Positions 13,601 to 22,700 of a stretch of 64,000 bases of DNA are shown here, piece by piece. The notes under the pieces are model-generated. The model was not told the DNA's origin, did no database searches, and was given only the letters and a program-made list of their open reading frames with translations. Numbering within the stretch: position 1 is the first letter of the stretch; each line of letters starts with the position of its first letter. The position numbers and the translations under genes were made by a program. Source of the stretch: Membranipora membranacea (taxonomy: Eukaryota > Bryozoa > Gymnolaemata > Cheilostomatida > Membraniporidae); the NCBI GenBank assembly GCA_914767715.1, contig OU612069.1:26965387-27029386 (forward strand). Reading direction: 5' to 3'.

Positions 13601-14352
13601 TTTAGAATCAAGCTGAGATCAAACATTTTTGTCAGGGTCAACTTTTGCAAATTTATTTAGATATTCAGATTCACCATAATTAGTGACCCTACTCACCTCA
13701 TCTCCATCATCAAGCTCTGAGCCACCTCCTCCCAAACATCCATCAAGCACAACTATGGACTTCCATCTGTAAAATAATTTCATGATAGCACAATCCACTG
13801 TCTCAATGCCACTCACAATTATGTGCAACACTTTAGCTGTATACTGTGCTCTGTCTAGGTTTTAAAAATCAGTCTGTGGGTATCAAACCTCTGATTGACC
13901 AAGCAATTAATTGAGTGAAACGAATTCTAGATAAGTCATTGCTCATTTATAGCCTCAAATTTCAAATTCAAAGTGCTAATTGCCTCTGAAGTATAGACAA
14001 GGTGTCTTTCATGAATGATTTCATCGCAAAACCAACTTAGGCCGCTTATCAACCCCCCACAAGTTGCTGAAAAGAGAAAGAGAATGTTGGGTATTGAGAT
14101 TTTGATAGCCAGTTTCTTGATAATAATGTATTTTTCGCCCTTACATTTGATTTATTCACAATTTTTACAGTAACTGATTACACTGCTGCGTATCTAAGGA
14201 AGTGTGGAGGTGGTTGGTGGTTTGCTGTATGTTATGGTTACTGCCTTACTTGTGGAACATTGAACTCTAGTGATTGCCATGGTGATGGATTTCCCCGGTC
14301 ATCTGGGACATTGGATCTCTTTATGGCGGAGATGAAACTGAAACTCCCCTGA
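1593..14352 (+). CDS. type II membrane protein with coiled coil and C-terminal fibrinogen-like domain (FIBCD1-like architecture)
   Basis: Ten coding exons join in phase: 1593-1603, 2014-2219, 2597-2641, 3116-3160, 3460-3561, 7949-8025, 10393-10528, 12310-12480, 12760-12858 and 14171-14352. All introns are GT-AG and the total is 1074 nt, 357 residues plus TGA. Residues 1-30 are a charged cytoplasmic tail, about 31-56 a transmembrane anchor, 60-102 a coiled coil built from SSLKKELT repeats, and 139-357 a fibrinogen C-terminal domain. Domain marks are SCERRITSGVAF at the start, VWCDLDSPDGPW, YWLGLENLHALS, RFSTRD...GNCA, GGGWWF and AEMKLKLP at the end. Five N-glycosylation sequons (NLS, NVS, NYT, NES, NSS) lie outside the anchor and none in the tail, supporting the topology. 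Family members bind acetylated glycans or microbial ligands; that role is inference. The calcium-binding loop is atypical. An extra exon in the 4.4-kb intron cannot be excluded. Confidence 0.85.
2014..2219 (+). CDS. exon 2: cytoplasmic tail and transmembrane anchor
   Basis: The acceptor TTTCTTGTTACAAG ends at 2013 and keeps the frame from exon 1; the alternative AG at 2030 would put a stop after eight codons. The exon encodes a charged tail, then the hydrophobic run ILALLSAVILITVTFIQL, then MKKELSEIRDRSKA, the first coiled-coil heptads. The donor is CAG|gtgagc. There is no cleavable signal peptide, so the hydrophobic run is read as a signal anchor. Confidence 0.8.
2597..2641 (+). CDS. exon 3: 45-bp coiled-coil cassette
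   Basis: The acceptor ATTTTGCAG and donor GAG|gtgaga bound exactly 45 bp in phase 1-1, encoding EVSSLKKELTDIKTR. It is nearly identical to exon 4, and the surrounding intron sequence is also duplicated. Confidence 0.8.
3116..3160 (+). CDS. exon 4: duplicated 45-bp coiled-coil cassette
   Basis: The acceptor ATTTTGCAG and donor CAG|gtgagc bound 45 bp in phase 1-1, encoding EISSLKKELTEMRET. It is paralogous to exon 3 and to the end of exon 2 (MKKELSEIRD). Adding or skipping it changes the stalk by 15 residues without shifting frame, so alternative splicing is possible. Confidence 0.8.
3460..3561 (+). CDS. exon 5: stalk segment, 34 residues
   Basis: The acceptor ATATTGCAG and donor TCG|gtatgt give 102 bp in phase 1-1. 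The product carries two N-glycosylation sequons (NLS and NVS) and heptad-like leucine/valine spacing (LSQIVDTYYEIF), so it extends the stalk towards the fibrinogen-like domain. Confidence 0.72.
3562..7948 (+). other. large intron of the fibrinogen-domain gene
   Basis: This holds no supportable coding exon. It contains a weak inverted repeat (about 3810-3868 against 4610-4690, both with CTCAGA and CCGG/CGGATA blocks) enclosing an unrecognised minus frame at 3887-4216, and a short CAGCCAGC run near 6770-6790. An odd relatively GC-rich patch lies at 5380-5560. Confidence 0.5.
7949..8025 (+). CDS. exon 6: start of the fibrinogen-like domain
   Basis: The acceptor TTTTTATTAAG and donor AAG|gtatgt frame 77 bp that turn phase 1 into phase 0. 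The translation LHSCERRITSGVAFIPVPG matches the family opening (Cys, then T-S-G-V-hydrophobic-I-P). This exon is easy to miss because the other two frames carry stops. Confidence 0.72.
8026..10392 (+). other. intron of the fibrinogen-domain gene
   Basis: AT-rich with nothing codable that I recognise. CAGCGCGATAAAG occurs twice (near 8353 and 8522), and a GC-richer patch at 10095-10260 has a 60-codon minus frame without recognisable homology. Confidence 0.45.
10393..10528 (+). CDS. exon 7: fibrinogen-like domain, A subdomain
   Basis: The exon encodes VWCDLDSPDGPWTVFLKRFD and then DFDRTFTEYKYGFGNVDGEY. This aligns with the family blocks V-x-C-D, W-T-V-x-x-R-x-D-G-S and W-x-x-Y-K-x-G-F-G-N-x-x-G-E-x-W-L-G. 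The acceptor is TTGTTCCAG and the donor TAG|gttagt. It is one of the most diagnostic exons of the gene. Confidence 0.88.
10529..12309 (+). other. intron of the fibrinogen-domain gene
   Basis: No recognisable exon, repeat or RNA. The frames at 10835-11149 (plus) and 11819-12118 (minus) lack homology I can name and lack good splice context, so I treat them as chance. Confidence 0.45.
12310..12480 (+). CDS. exon 8: fibrinogen-like domain, central B subdomain
   Basis: The exon starts GLENLHALSRSNYTRLRIDL, the family's L-G-N-x-x-I-x-x-L-T-x-x-x-x-Y-x-L-R-I-D-L block, and ends with YTVMKLSGFRG. It is 171 bp in phase 1-1, with acceptor TTTTTTCAG and donor GAG|gtgaga, and contains the NYT and NES sequons. 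Confidence 0.88.
12760..12858 (+). CDS. exon 9: fibrinogen-like domain, calcium-loop segment (short hidden exon)
   Basis: The acceptor CTGTTTGAACATAAG and donor GCAG|gtaagt bound 99 bp in phase 1-1. It encodes RGQRFSTRDTYLNNEPGNCA, which aligns with the family block x-F-S-T-x-D-x-D-N-D-x-x-x-x-N-C-A. The first Asp and the NCA cysteine are present, but the two following acidic positions are replaced, so canonical calcium binding is doubtful. The frame is too short to stand out as an ORF; I found it by looking for the missing block between exons 8 and 10. Confidence 0.75.
12905..13039 (+). repeat. (CAGTGT)n hexanucleotide microsatellite, about 22 copies
   Basis: Twenty-two and a half essentially perfect hexamers start 47 bp after the exon 9 donor, inside the last intron. 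The unit has no stop in some frames, so a spurious Gln-Cys repeat frame appears; it is not a gene. Confidence 0.95.
14171..14352 (+). CDS. exon 10: fibrinogen-like domain C-terminus and stop
   Basis: Following acceptor ATTTTTACAG, the exon encodes VTDYTAAYLRKCGGGWWF, then a cysteine-rich VCYGYCLTCGTLNSSDC, and ends AEMKLKLP followed by TGA. GGWW, the cysteine, L-N and the terminal E-M-K block are family hallmarks. The usual W-x-x-W-K-G-x-x-Y stretch before the end is shortened, and two extra cysteines sit near the ligand-binding face. I see no convincing AATAAA in the next 200 bp. Confidence 0.82.
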
Positions 14353-15200
14353 TATACAAGAAAACATCATAAATTTAGTTGTTGATTTATGGCATTAGGC
14401 CTATTTAAAATATTTGTCCACACAACGAATTGGCAGATCAATTAATTTAATGAAAAACAAAGTAAATTATTATGTTAACAATTCACATTTTAGTTATAAG
14501 TTATATACTTTTAGCAGCTTTGGGAAACAGTCATTTAAACAGAAAGTCTAGGTTATAGTAGTGTCCTCAATTTAAAAATACCTCAAATTTTAGTAAAACA
14601 ATCGATCAGTTTATTACCTACCTTTACCTGTAAACACCTTCTTTTCTTCTGTTTTGCAATCTTCAAAATAATTTTCTGTTATTGAAACAATATAAACAAT
14701 ATAAACAATGTTATTAAATCATGGAAGCTTACTTACAATAATATATAAGAGCATTTTTTCGACAGGCCATAATGTACTTGCCTACTTTCTTTTTTAAATA
14801 CCAAAATTCTGAAAGTATGGCTTCATCATGAAAAAGCAGTCGCACTGTTGATTTTTTCGTGCTCAGTGGCAAGTTTCCTGTATTCATTAGATCCTGCTTC
14901 ATTGTACTTCAAAACATAATTAATAATGTCTATGAAAATGTCAGCATGTACATAAGTTCAGGTACAGCAGCTGAGATACGGGATGGATTCTGTATAAGTA
15001 AGGAATTCATAATTGCTATTAGTTGAATTCCCTGATGGGGAGAAAAATACTCTTCTTGGCACTGTATTCAGTCCGTGACAAAGAGTCTTCATTAGCTTAA
15101 TATTGGCTTTGATATTTTTTTGTTGTTGGATGGAAAAATAGAGCCACGGCAAGACCACCGAGAACCTGACTAATTATCACACACCGAATATATCATGTAT
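14353..15200. other. intergenic, nothing recognised
   Basis: AT-rich spacer between the fibrinogen-domain gene and the LINE. It should contain the 3' UTR of the upstream gene, but no clear polyadenylation signal is visible. A short duplication, AACAATATAAACAATATAAA, lies near 14690. Confidence 0.4.
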
Positions 15201-15307
15201 TGTTATACATGACGTGGCGACAAGCTGGAATTTTGAGCTTCTCGTGGAAAAAACCTCTCTAAAAAATTATCTAAAAAAACTATCAAATATAGAAAATAGA
15301 ACAATAC

Positions 15308-15710
15308 ATGAAGGAAACATCCAAGATAAAACTGCAAAACAGATTCTCGCCCTTTACAACAGGGCGAGAATCGAGATCTCAGAATGTAGAAATGTCGGAT
15401 AATTTACTACCTTATGCTATGGATCGTGCAAAGGCACTCAACCAAAAGATAAAGAATGCAAACAGCAGACTGAATTACCAAGGTGAGCTAACCATCAAAG
15501 GGAATGCCCGTGATTCTCAAATAGTAGGTCACTACAGCTCTGCAACCTACGAATATATGCGATCATCTTTCCTGTCATACATTGAACATTGTGGATATGA
15601 GGCTGATATTTGCGACAACAAGGACAAATCTGGTCTAGTGGTACATACCAAAATAACAATATATAATGACAAAAACAGTGAAGAAGTCTACTTCACAATT
15701 AACTTCTATC

Positions 15711-15743
<33 letters not shown>

Positions 15744-17425
15744 TTTTATTGGCAGTCTATTTCATTCCAGTAGTGGAATGTTTTCCGAATAGTGCCGAAA
15801 AAAAAAATCATACGACCAATACCATATTAGTTAAGCACACGAGTGCCTTAAAACATAACATTGATTTGTTCATGCATGTCTATCAAGATATCATGTCTGA
15901 CATCCCCGTGCAGAAGTCAAATGAGTTAAAGTCAGCCTGCCAGGATGCCCTTCAAGAACTCAGAGGAGAATCTGTGAAGGTAGATCACTGCAGGTCACGT
16001 TGCTCTTCTCTGAATCTGTCATCTAATAGTACACAAAGCACATCTGCAATTCATCAGGATGCCATCACCTTTAGCCATACATCACCCAGGAATACAAAAA
16101 ATGGTGATGTTGATCACTGTGAGAACAGAGACCAACCTCAAGACATCGACGTTATAGTGAAAGCTGTCTGCAAAGACACACTTATGGAAATAGATAGACA
16201 ATCTTCCTTGAAGCGTAATCAAAGGTCAGCTATGGTCGATTGTACTGAAAATGATGCTTGTACTGAAAATATGCAGGCCAAGAAATATTGTCATGATATG
16301 CCAGGTTGTTCATATTGGGCGGTGGAGGGTGATAGTATGCCACGATCATCCATTCATCACTCGGCTAGTAGTCTACTAGCCAACACAGCTCATTGTGATA
16401 CAACTAACCAGCACTCACCGACAAAAATGCCCACAATTGAAGCCATTCAATTTCAACTGTTGTCTGCCCTTGAAAGAATTAATAACTTGGAACGAAAAGT
16501 TTGTATATAATTACTAACGAGCACTCCAGCTTGAAGAAAGAGGTAGAACAATTCAAAACACAGCAATCTCTGAATCAGTAACTGCTAACAAGGTGACATT
16601 TGCTCAGTTAGCACAATCAATGAAAAACCAAAACTCTGATAAACCGATGCCAAAGCATGAGAGACATAAGCGTACCATCACATTCAAACCACAAAAGAAT
16701 ATCGTAGTAGCTGTGAAAGAGAGGGTGATATCGTCAAGAATGATGACGACATCAGAAAAGCACTAGACGGACTCGACAGCGACATTACTATTGAGAGAAT
16801 TAGTAGACGCAGTAATAACTGCTTCAAAAAGTTCTGTGCGCAATTCAGGGAAGAAAGAATGGTAGATACTGCTATCACAAAATGGTCACCAAACATTTTT
16901 GGACAATCTTCAGTTAGAAAACCTATCCGACAGTCCCAGGCCATATCGGTCGGAGTTATGAAAGGTGTTCCTTTTTTCGTTGATGAGGCTGACATTGTGA
17001 GGGACCTTGAACAGGAAGGATTTGGTGAAACAACAGTTTCTAGAATAGCTAAGTTTAAAAATCCTACAAGATCTGTCAGGGTATACTTTAAATCTCCCGA
17101 ACTTCTACAAAAAGCCATGAAAGATAGAGTGCGCTCTAATAACCTTACTTTCGTGGTCAAAGAGCACAACTTGCCATCTGTCATTAGATGCTACAACTGC
17201 CATGGATACAAGCACAAAGCATCCTCTTACCCCAACCAAAAAGCCTGTTTTAACTGTGGTGGTGCGTACCATGGCGATCAATGTTCGGAGGTCCCTAATT
17301 GTATCAACTGTAAGGGAGATCATCGAGCGTCATCCATAACTTGCCCAGTATATCTGAAATTATCTCACACAATGCTCTCTAGATCTGTTCATGCAACTGA
17401 GTCTTCACCCTCAAGTTCCGATTGA
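15308..17425 (+). pseudogene. LINE ORF1, gag-like with zinc knuckles, broken
   Basis: The first part (15308-16510) is open for 400 codons only because a 99-bp insertion is a multiple of three. A TAA at 16508 and a frame change near 16700-16760 split it from the second part (16859-17425). The second part has an RRM-like stretch GVMKGVPFFVDEADIVRDLE, then knuckles CYNCHGYKHKASSYP (last Cys lost), CFNCGGAYHGDQC and CINCKGDHRASSITC. The middle knuckle is CX2CX4HX4C. ORF1 proteins of this class bind the element's RNA. Confidence 0.78.
15708..15811 (-). mobile_element. 99-bp retroposed mRNA 3' end inserted in the LINE ORF1
   Basis: Read on the minus strand, the insert ends CCAATAAAAGTGT followed by 28 A (T run at 15712-15739), i.e. 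a polyadenylation signal a few bases before a poly(A) tail. ATCAT occurs at both ends (15708-15712 and 15807-15811) and looks like a short target-site duplication. Removing the insert joins INFYH directly to TTNTILV of ORF1. The donor transcript is unknown; the remaining body is about 60 bp. Confidence 0.72.
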
Positions 17426-17452
17426 CTAGAGAATTTCAACACAAACAACAAT

Positions 17453-20097
17453 GTGTCCGAAAACTGCGTTCTTCCTTCAATATACCTCCATAATATCAGA
17501 TCACTAAATCTAGAGAAGTATAATGAGCTAAAAGTTCTGGCGAAGCACTATGATCTTATATTTCTGACTGAATCTTGGCTTACTTCAGATAAGGAGCGTC
17601 TTTATAATATTGATGGATTCAAATTACATACATGCCATCGAGCCAACAAACGCACAGGTGGCGGTGTAGCTGTTTATGCCAGGGATACACTTTCAGTGCA
17701 GAAGCTGTGTACATATTCTGAACGATCTGTATCTGCCTACTGGTTTATGATTCACCAAGCAAACATGCCATTAGTTATATTTGCTGTAATTTACCACCCC
17801 CTATGTTTGCCGAAATTGTCAAAGGATGGGACAGCGGACCACATTATATCCACTGTTTCCAAATTACTGCATAAGCACTCATCAGCCAAATTGTTCATCT
17901 GTGGAGATTTTAACGACCTGGATACTGAGTCAATAACAAACATTATCCCAGTTCAACAGATAGTGATATTCCCTACTCGATACGGTATGACAGTTGTTTA
18001 GATCTCATATTCACAGATATTGCTGACTATGTTAAATCGGGTTGTGTGTCTTTGCCACCAATTTTGGCTCATGATCATTGTGCCATTTCTGTGCCTTCGG
18101 TTAAAAGTAAGAGAGCTCCGAATTAAAATGCAACATAACTCCTGCCTCAAAAGTAGCTGTAACAAGAGAGTTTTCCTCCCTCTCATGGTCAAATTTATTC
18201 AATGCAAACACAGCTGATGAGAAGGTTGATATCCTACACAACACTATCAATAGTATACTAGAGAAACATTGTCCAGTTAGGAGTGTGCGCATTCCTTCTT
18301 GGAAACCGGTATTAACATCACCACTAATCCGCAAACTTCAGCGTGCTAAACAGAGAGCTCATAAGAAAAACAACTGGAAATTCTTGGCCAAGATGCTTTC
18401 ATCACAACTTAAACAACAACTAGCTAAGCAGACTTCGGATAATGTGAATGAGACTGGGTAAGGTAGTAAAAGCTGGTGGAAAAACCTCAAATAGCTCACT
18501 GGAGACTGGCACAATGCACGTCCTGCACCGTTCATATACCCTTCTTTTCCTGATGATTGTGTTTCTGTCTCTGTTAATGAAATGGAAGTATTCAAACATC
18601 TTAGAGGTATAAACACTCACAAGTCTACTAATAGAGAGGATTATCCTAGCTGGGTCACCAAAAACAACGCACATCCGTTGTCACTTCAAATAACTAATAT
18701 AATCAACAAAATTCTTGAAAGCGGTCATTTCCCCACGCTTTGAAAAAGAGCAGAAGTTACTCCATTGAATAAAGTGAAGACACCTTCTACCTTCAAGGAG
18801 CTCAGACCTATCTCATTGCTCTTCCATGTAGGAAAAGTTACGGAGAAAATCATATCTGAGCTGATCAGGGTGCAACTCCCCAGTTTTGATGATCAGTATG
18901 CATACAAATGGAATGACCACCACTGACGCTCTAGTGTAGTTTACAACGGAAATTGCATCTAGTCTTGATGATAAACAGAATGTTGCTGTTCAGGCTTTGA
19001 TGCTGGATTTCAGCAAAGCTTTTGATAAAATGCTTCCACACATTGCTATTCAAAAACTTCTAGCCTTAAATACCAGTCCTAGTCTCGTCAGACTGATGAT
19101 GGGTTTCTTCAATAATAGATGGCAGAGAGCGAGGTACGCAGGTGTATATTCATCATATGAGTGTTGCAAAATCGGAGCTCCACAGGGTACTATTATGGGA
19201 CCGTTATTGTGGAACATTTTTGTGCATGATCTGCTGCCCAAAATAGCTTGTATCAAATACTCAGATGGCACTACAGTTTAAAATGTGGTAGAAAGCTCGG
19301 AAGTGCGCATAGAAAACTCGACATCTCATAAAGCATTTCTCGTATTTCATGCTAATCCTCTACAGTCTGCGGCTGATTATGCGGCAAGCTGGTGTAAAGA
19401 AAATTCAATGCTGTTAAACGTCACTAAGTCACAATCACTGACTCCAACCCTCCAAAAGAACATCATCTGTGATACTATCAAGATAAATGACATGCCCATC
19501 TCAAAAAATTCATCAGTCAAACTTTTGGGGGTTTGCTTTGACGATCATATGAGATTCAGTGCTCACATTGACTCTGTAATAAGTAAGTTAAGGCCAGCTG
19601 TGCATGATATTATTCTGCTCAGGAAAATTGGGGTCTCCACGTCTAGTCTGGTCACATTTTATAGATCTAGAGTTCTGTCAGTGATCTCATACGCAGCACC
19701 AAGTTGGTTCCCTTACTTATCGAAAGGGGACAAGGAGATTCTTGAAAGACTACAGAAGTTATGTCTCAGGGTTATTTTGCCATGGTTAGAACATTATGAT
19801 GAGCGTCTTGCAGCATTAAACTTAACAGAATTAAGTGTTTATCTGGACATATGCTGCCTAAAGTATTTCAATAATGTGAGAAAGAACACCAGCCATCTAC
19901 ATCACCATCATCTACATCACCTAGCGACAAATGACAGGCACCATCATAAAACCACAACCCTCCCTAAATCCAATACTGCTCTTTGCAGAAAAAGCCTTTT
20001 TATAAATACTCATAAATACATCAATGCCTTCTTATTGCTTCTTTTGTTTTTTGTTTTCACATGGTCTTATTTGCCTCATGCATTGATCGGTGGTTAA
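17453..20097 (+). pseudogene. LINE ORF2: APE endonuclease and reverse transcriptase, broken
   Basis: The endonuclease shows LHNIRSLN, FLTESWLTS, GGGVAVYARD, VIYHP and CGDFND, then in another frame LDLIFTDIADY and AHDHC (the S-D-H catalytic block with S replaced by A) near 18000-18080. RT blocks are PISLLFHVGKVTEKIISELI near 18810, LDFSKAFDKM near 19005, IGAPQGTIMGPLLW near 19170 and KYSDGTTV near 19255, where the normal A-D-D is S-D-G. The thumb has VKLLGVCFDDHMRF and VLSVISYAAPSWFPYL. Frame breaks occur near 17990, 18110, 18450, 18740, 18925 and 19280. Confidence 0.82.
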
Positions 20098-20110
20098 TAA
20101 AAGTTCATAA

Positions 20111-21042
20111 TATGTACCATCAGAGATGGCATCTCACCGACCAAACAATCAAATACAAAGCCTTGACATATTGTGGATTCGTTATTGAACTTTGGCTCTC
20201 CATCAAGAACTGTTGATAGTCTTGGCTGCACGGATTTCAAATTCTCTTTGTTTCATAATTGCAACAGTTAGTCTCTTAAATACAACAATTTGTGGTTGGC
20301 ATTGTAACTGCTGCATTCAGCCTTGCCCCAGTCAAATTGAAGTCAAAATGAAGAGTCGATGAGAACTTGTTTGAAACCTTGGTTGCCCTTTAAGACTTTA
20401 AAGCATATGAAGACGACACTTCACCCCATGGCCGTTTTGGCTTGTTTAGTCTTACCTCAGACCAGATAAGCTGAGTAACCAGAGGTAAAACTTCCTCATC
20501 AATCACAAGCTGTACAGAGGCTGGTGTCCTTAGTACATTACTCAAACTGAACAGTGCCTGTTATAGTAATATAATAAGAAGGTCATCAAAAGGTTTTACA
20601 AGGAGAAGTAATCTTTTATGAGTACACATTTTAACATTATTATTTCTTCGTAATTTTGGCAGTATCATAGTTTTACCCGGGCTGGCCACAGCAAATTATT
20701 GATCTATCCTTACTCACATTGTAAGAAAACTGCATCACAAGAAAAGTTCACTCTCATCACTGTATACTGAATAACTTCACACTTCACATCATCTTACCTA
20801 ATTGAGTACCATACAATCATTAGAAGTGAGGGTACCCTTCATATATCTGATCTGTTCACAGTCTAGTAGCTGGTTACAGACCTTTAAATTTGAGCTAGAT
20901 TTCACTGATTATATTCTGTTAGCGATTCACTGTAATAATATGATCACATCTTACACATTATACTGTATAAGTCTAATGATGAACACAGTCGGTCTTTACC
21001 CTAGCTTTATATTAATCATAAGTATAACATTATCTTTCCCAG
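20111..21042. other. intergenic, no gene recognised; one U4-like motif
   Basis: No supportable reading frame. Near 20655-20700 TGGCAGTATCATAG differs by one base from the conserved 5' part of U4 snRNA and is followed by TTTTACCCGGGC and ATTATTG. The rest of a U4 RNA is not visible, so at best this is a relic. Confidence 0.3.
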
Positions 21043-21102
21043 GGTTGGCACAGATTGTCACTCCTGATCCAGACTACAATGGAAATGGATGTAGTGGATT
21101 GA
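21043..21102 (+). CDS. possible 60-bp exon of unknown gene
   Basis: A good acceptor (TATCTTTCCCAG) and donor (TTGA|gtaagc) bound 60 bp. In phase 1-1 the frame reads IVTPDPDYNGNGCSGL. The phase is compatible with the macro-domain-like exon at 26101. Function unknown; this could be chance. Confidence 0.2.
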   Translation, partial: GWHRLSLLIQTTMEMDVVD

Positions 21103-22520
21103 GTAAGCTGAGCCAATTCTGAGGATGACCCCGTATTTCCTCAATACACCTAAAACTCTAGTAATAAGACTACCCAAATGACAATGCATGTTATGGTCAG
21201 GCAGCTACTTATGATTAAGTTATGACAAATTTTCAGCCTCTAAGCTCTGGAATTGTATGCATTTTATGTGTCTCGAACTAGAGTTGTCTATTCACAGTTA
21301 ACAAGAACACAACTCCTATCACTATGACAGCTTGTTAGTGATACCAAGTGATGGCTTGGCAGTAGAATGGAAGCATCTGGAATGCAGCAAAATAGGATCA
21401 ATCTTGATCGAGCAAAGGAAATTGTCACTGATATTCTATTTTCAGTCTCAAGCTTCAGAGTAAGAAGGCGTTTTGAAACAAAAGGGTCATACATCGCAGG
21501 AAAGCTAAAGTCCAAGGCTTTGCTATGGTAATGCTGCAAGAGAATCAAGTTCAATGATCAAAGGGAATTGAGGAAAAAAATTACATCCCCTGTCTGAATT
21601 TCCCGCGGATACCCCTTTTCATCACACACAGCTGTAGGTGGTGGTGCCTCCACAGTTCTAACAGCAGAAGTAAACCAAGACATGAGCTTAGACTAGCCTG
21701 AGTCCTCATCACCCTACAATGATACACAGTTACAAGGATACACGGGTACACCTATACATGGATACACAGATACGTATATACATTTCCGCTCTTTGGACTA
21801 TTACAATAAATTACGATCGCAGGGAAAATTCAATTGATGGAACATGATAGCAAGTTATTTAGGCCTGCATTTATAAGGGTTTACTGTATGTCTCTGAATT
21901 CAATTGAACTAGTAAGAACAACACCAATAATGTATCAGCATTGGTCTGAGGACTGAAACTGTAGTGATTGGCTCTCCATTTTCACATTAAAACCAATATT
22001 GAGGAGGGGGCACAAAGCCCAACAAGCACAGATATATTCACCTCATTCTGGACGACACCAGGGTCCTCCAGAAGGCTGAAAATATAATCCATCAGAACCA
22101 ATAGATTTATCCCCCCTGCTGATTCAGTCAGGTAGACATAATCCATCAGCTACTATCTGTACAGGTCACAATGAGAACATAATCTGTGTTAACCAATTAC
22201 ATAGTTCTACTTTTTCCAGAGACAGACCAACCATCCATATATCATTCTTGTCATATATGGTGTTTGTACAATGTGGGCTGCTTGTAAATGGATAACACAA
22301 TTTAATTTATTTCTGATTAGTTTTTACAACTAGTAGTACAGCAGCAGCCAACAAAGACCAATGTTACCTGAGAGTTTTTATGGTTAACCAAAACTGCCAT
22401 AATTACAGGCACTTCGGATATTATTAGGGAAAAATTGGCGGTTTTGGTCAACCGTAGTCACCGCTCTCAAAGAATCTTATTTGACTTGTCAGGTTAGCCA
22501 AGGACATAAATTATAGTGTA
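21103..22520. other. no gene recognised
   Basis: AT-rich, with a short GATACAC-rich run at 21720-21780 (GGATACAC, GGTACACC variants). No reading frame with homology or splice support. Confidence 0.4.
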
Positions 22521-22700
22521 AGTCTAAAAGTCTTAAGTCTACAAGTCTAAAAGTCTAAAAGTCTAAAAGTCTAAAAGTCTAAAAGTCTAAAAGTCTAAAA
22601 GTTTAAAAGTCTAAAAGTCTAAAAGTCTAAAAGTCTAAAAGTCTAAAAGTCTAAAAGTCTAAAAGTCTAAAAGTCTAAAAGTCTAAAAGTCTAAAAGTCT
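22521..22700 (+). repeat. (GTCTAAAA)n octanucleotide satellite, about 22 copies
   Basis: The 8-bp unit repeats in register from 22544 to 22700 with one C-to-T variant; the first two units are degenerate. Confidence 0.93.

Larger units (their letters stand above)
15200..20110 (+). mobile_element. near full-length, decayed CR1/Jockey-type LINE
   Basis: In order on the plus strand: an ORF1 with zinc knuckles, an APE-type endonuclease, a reverse transcriptase and a C-terminal thumb region, then a TAATAAAAG at about 20096. The gag-like ORF1 with an RRM-like segment plus CCHC knuckles, followed by APE-RT, is the CR1/Jockey arrangement. Stops and frame changes occur in both ORFs and the catalytic RT motif is mutated, so this copy cannot be active. 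The 5' end is not sharply defined and no target-site duplication was found. Confidence 0.82.
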
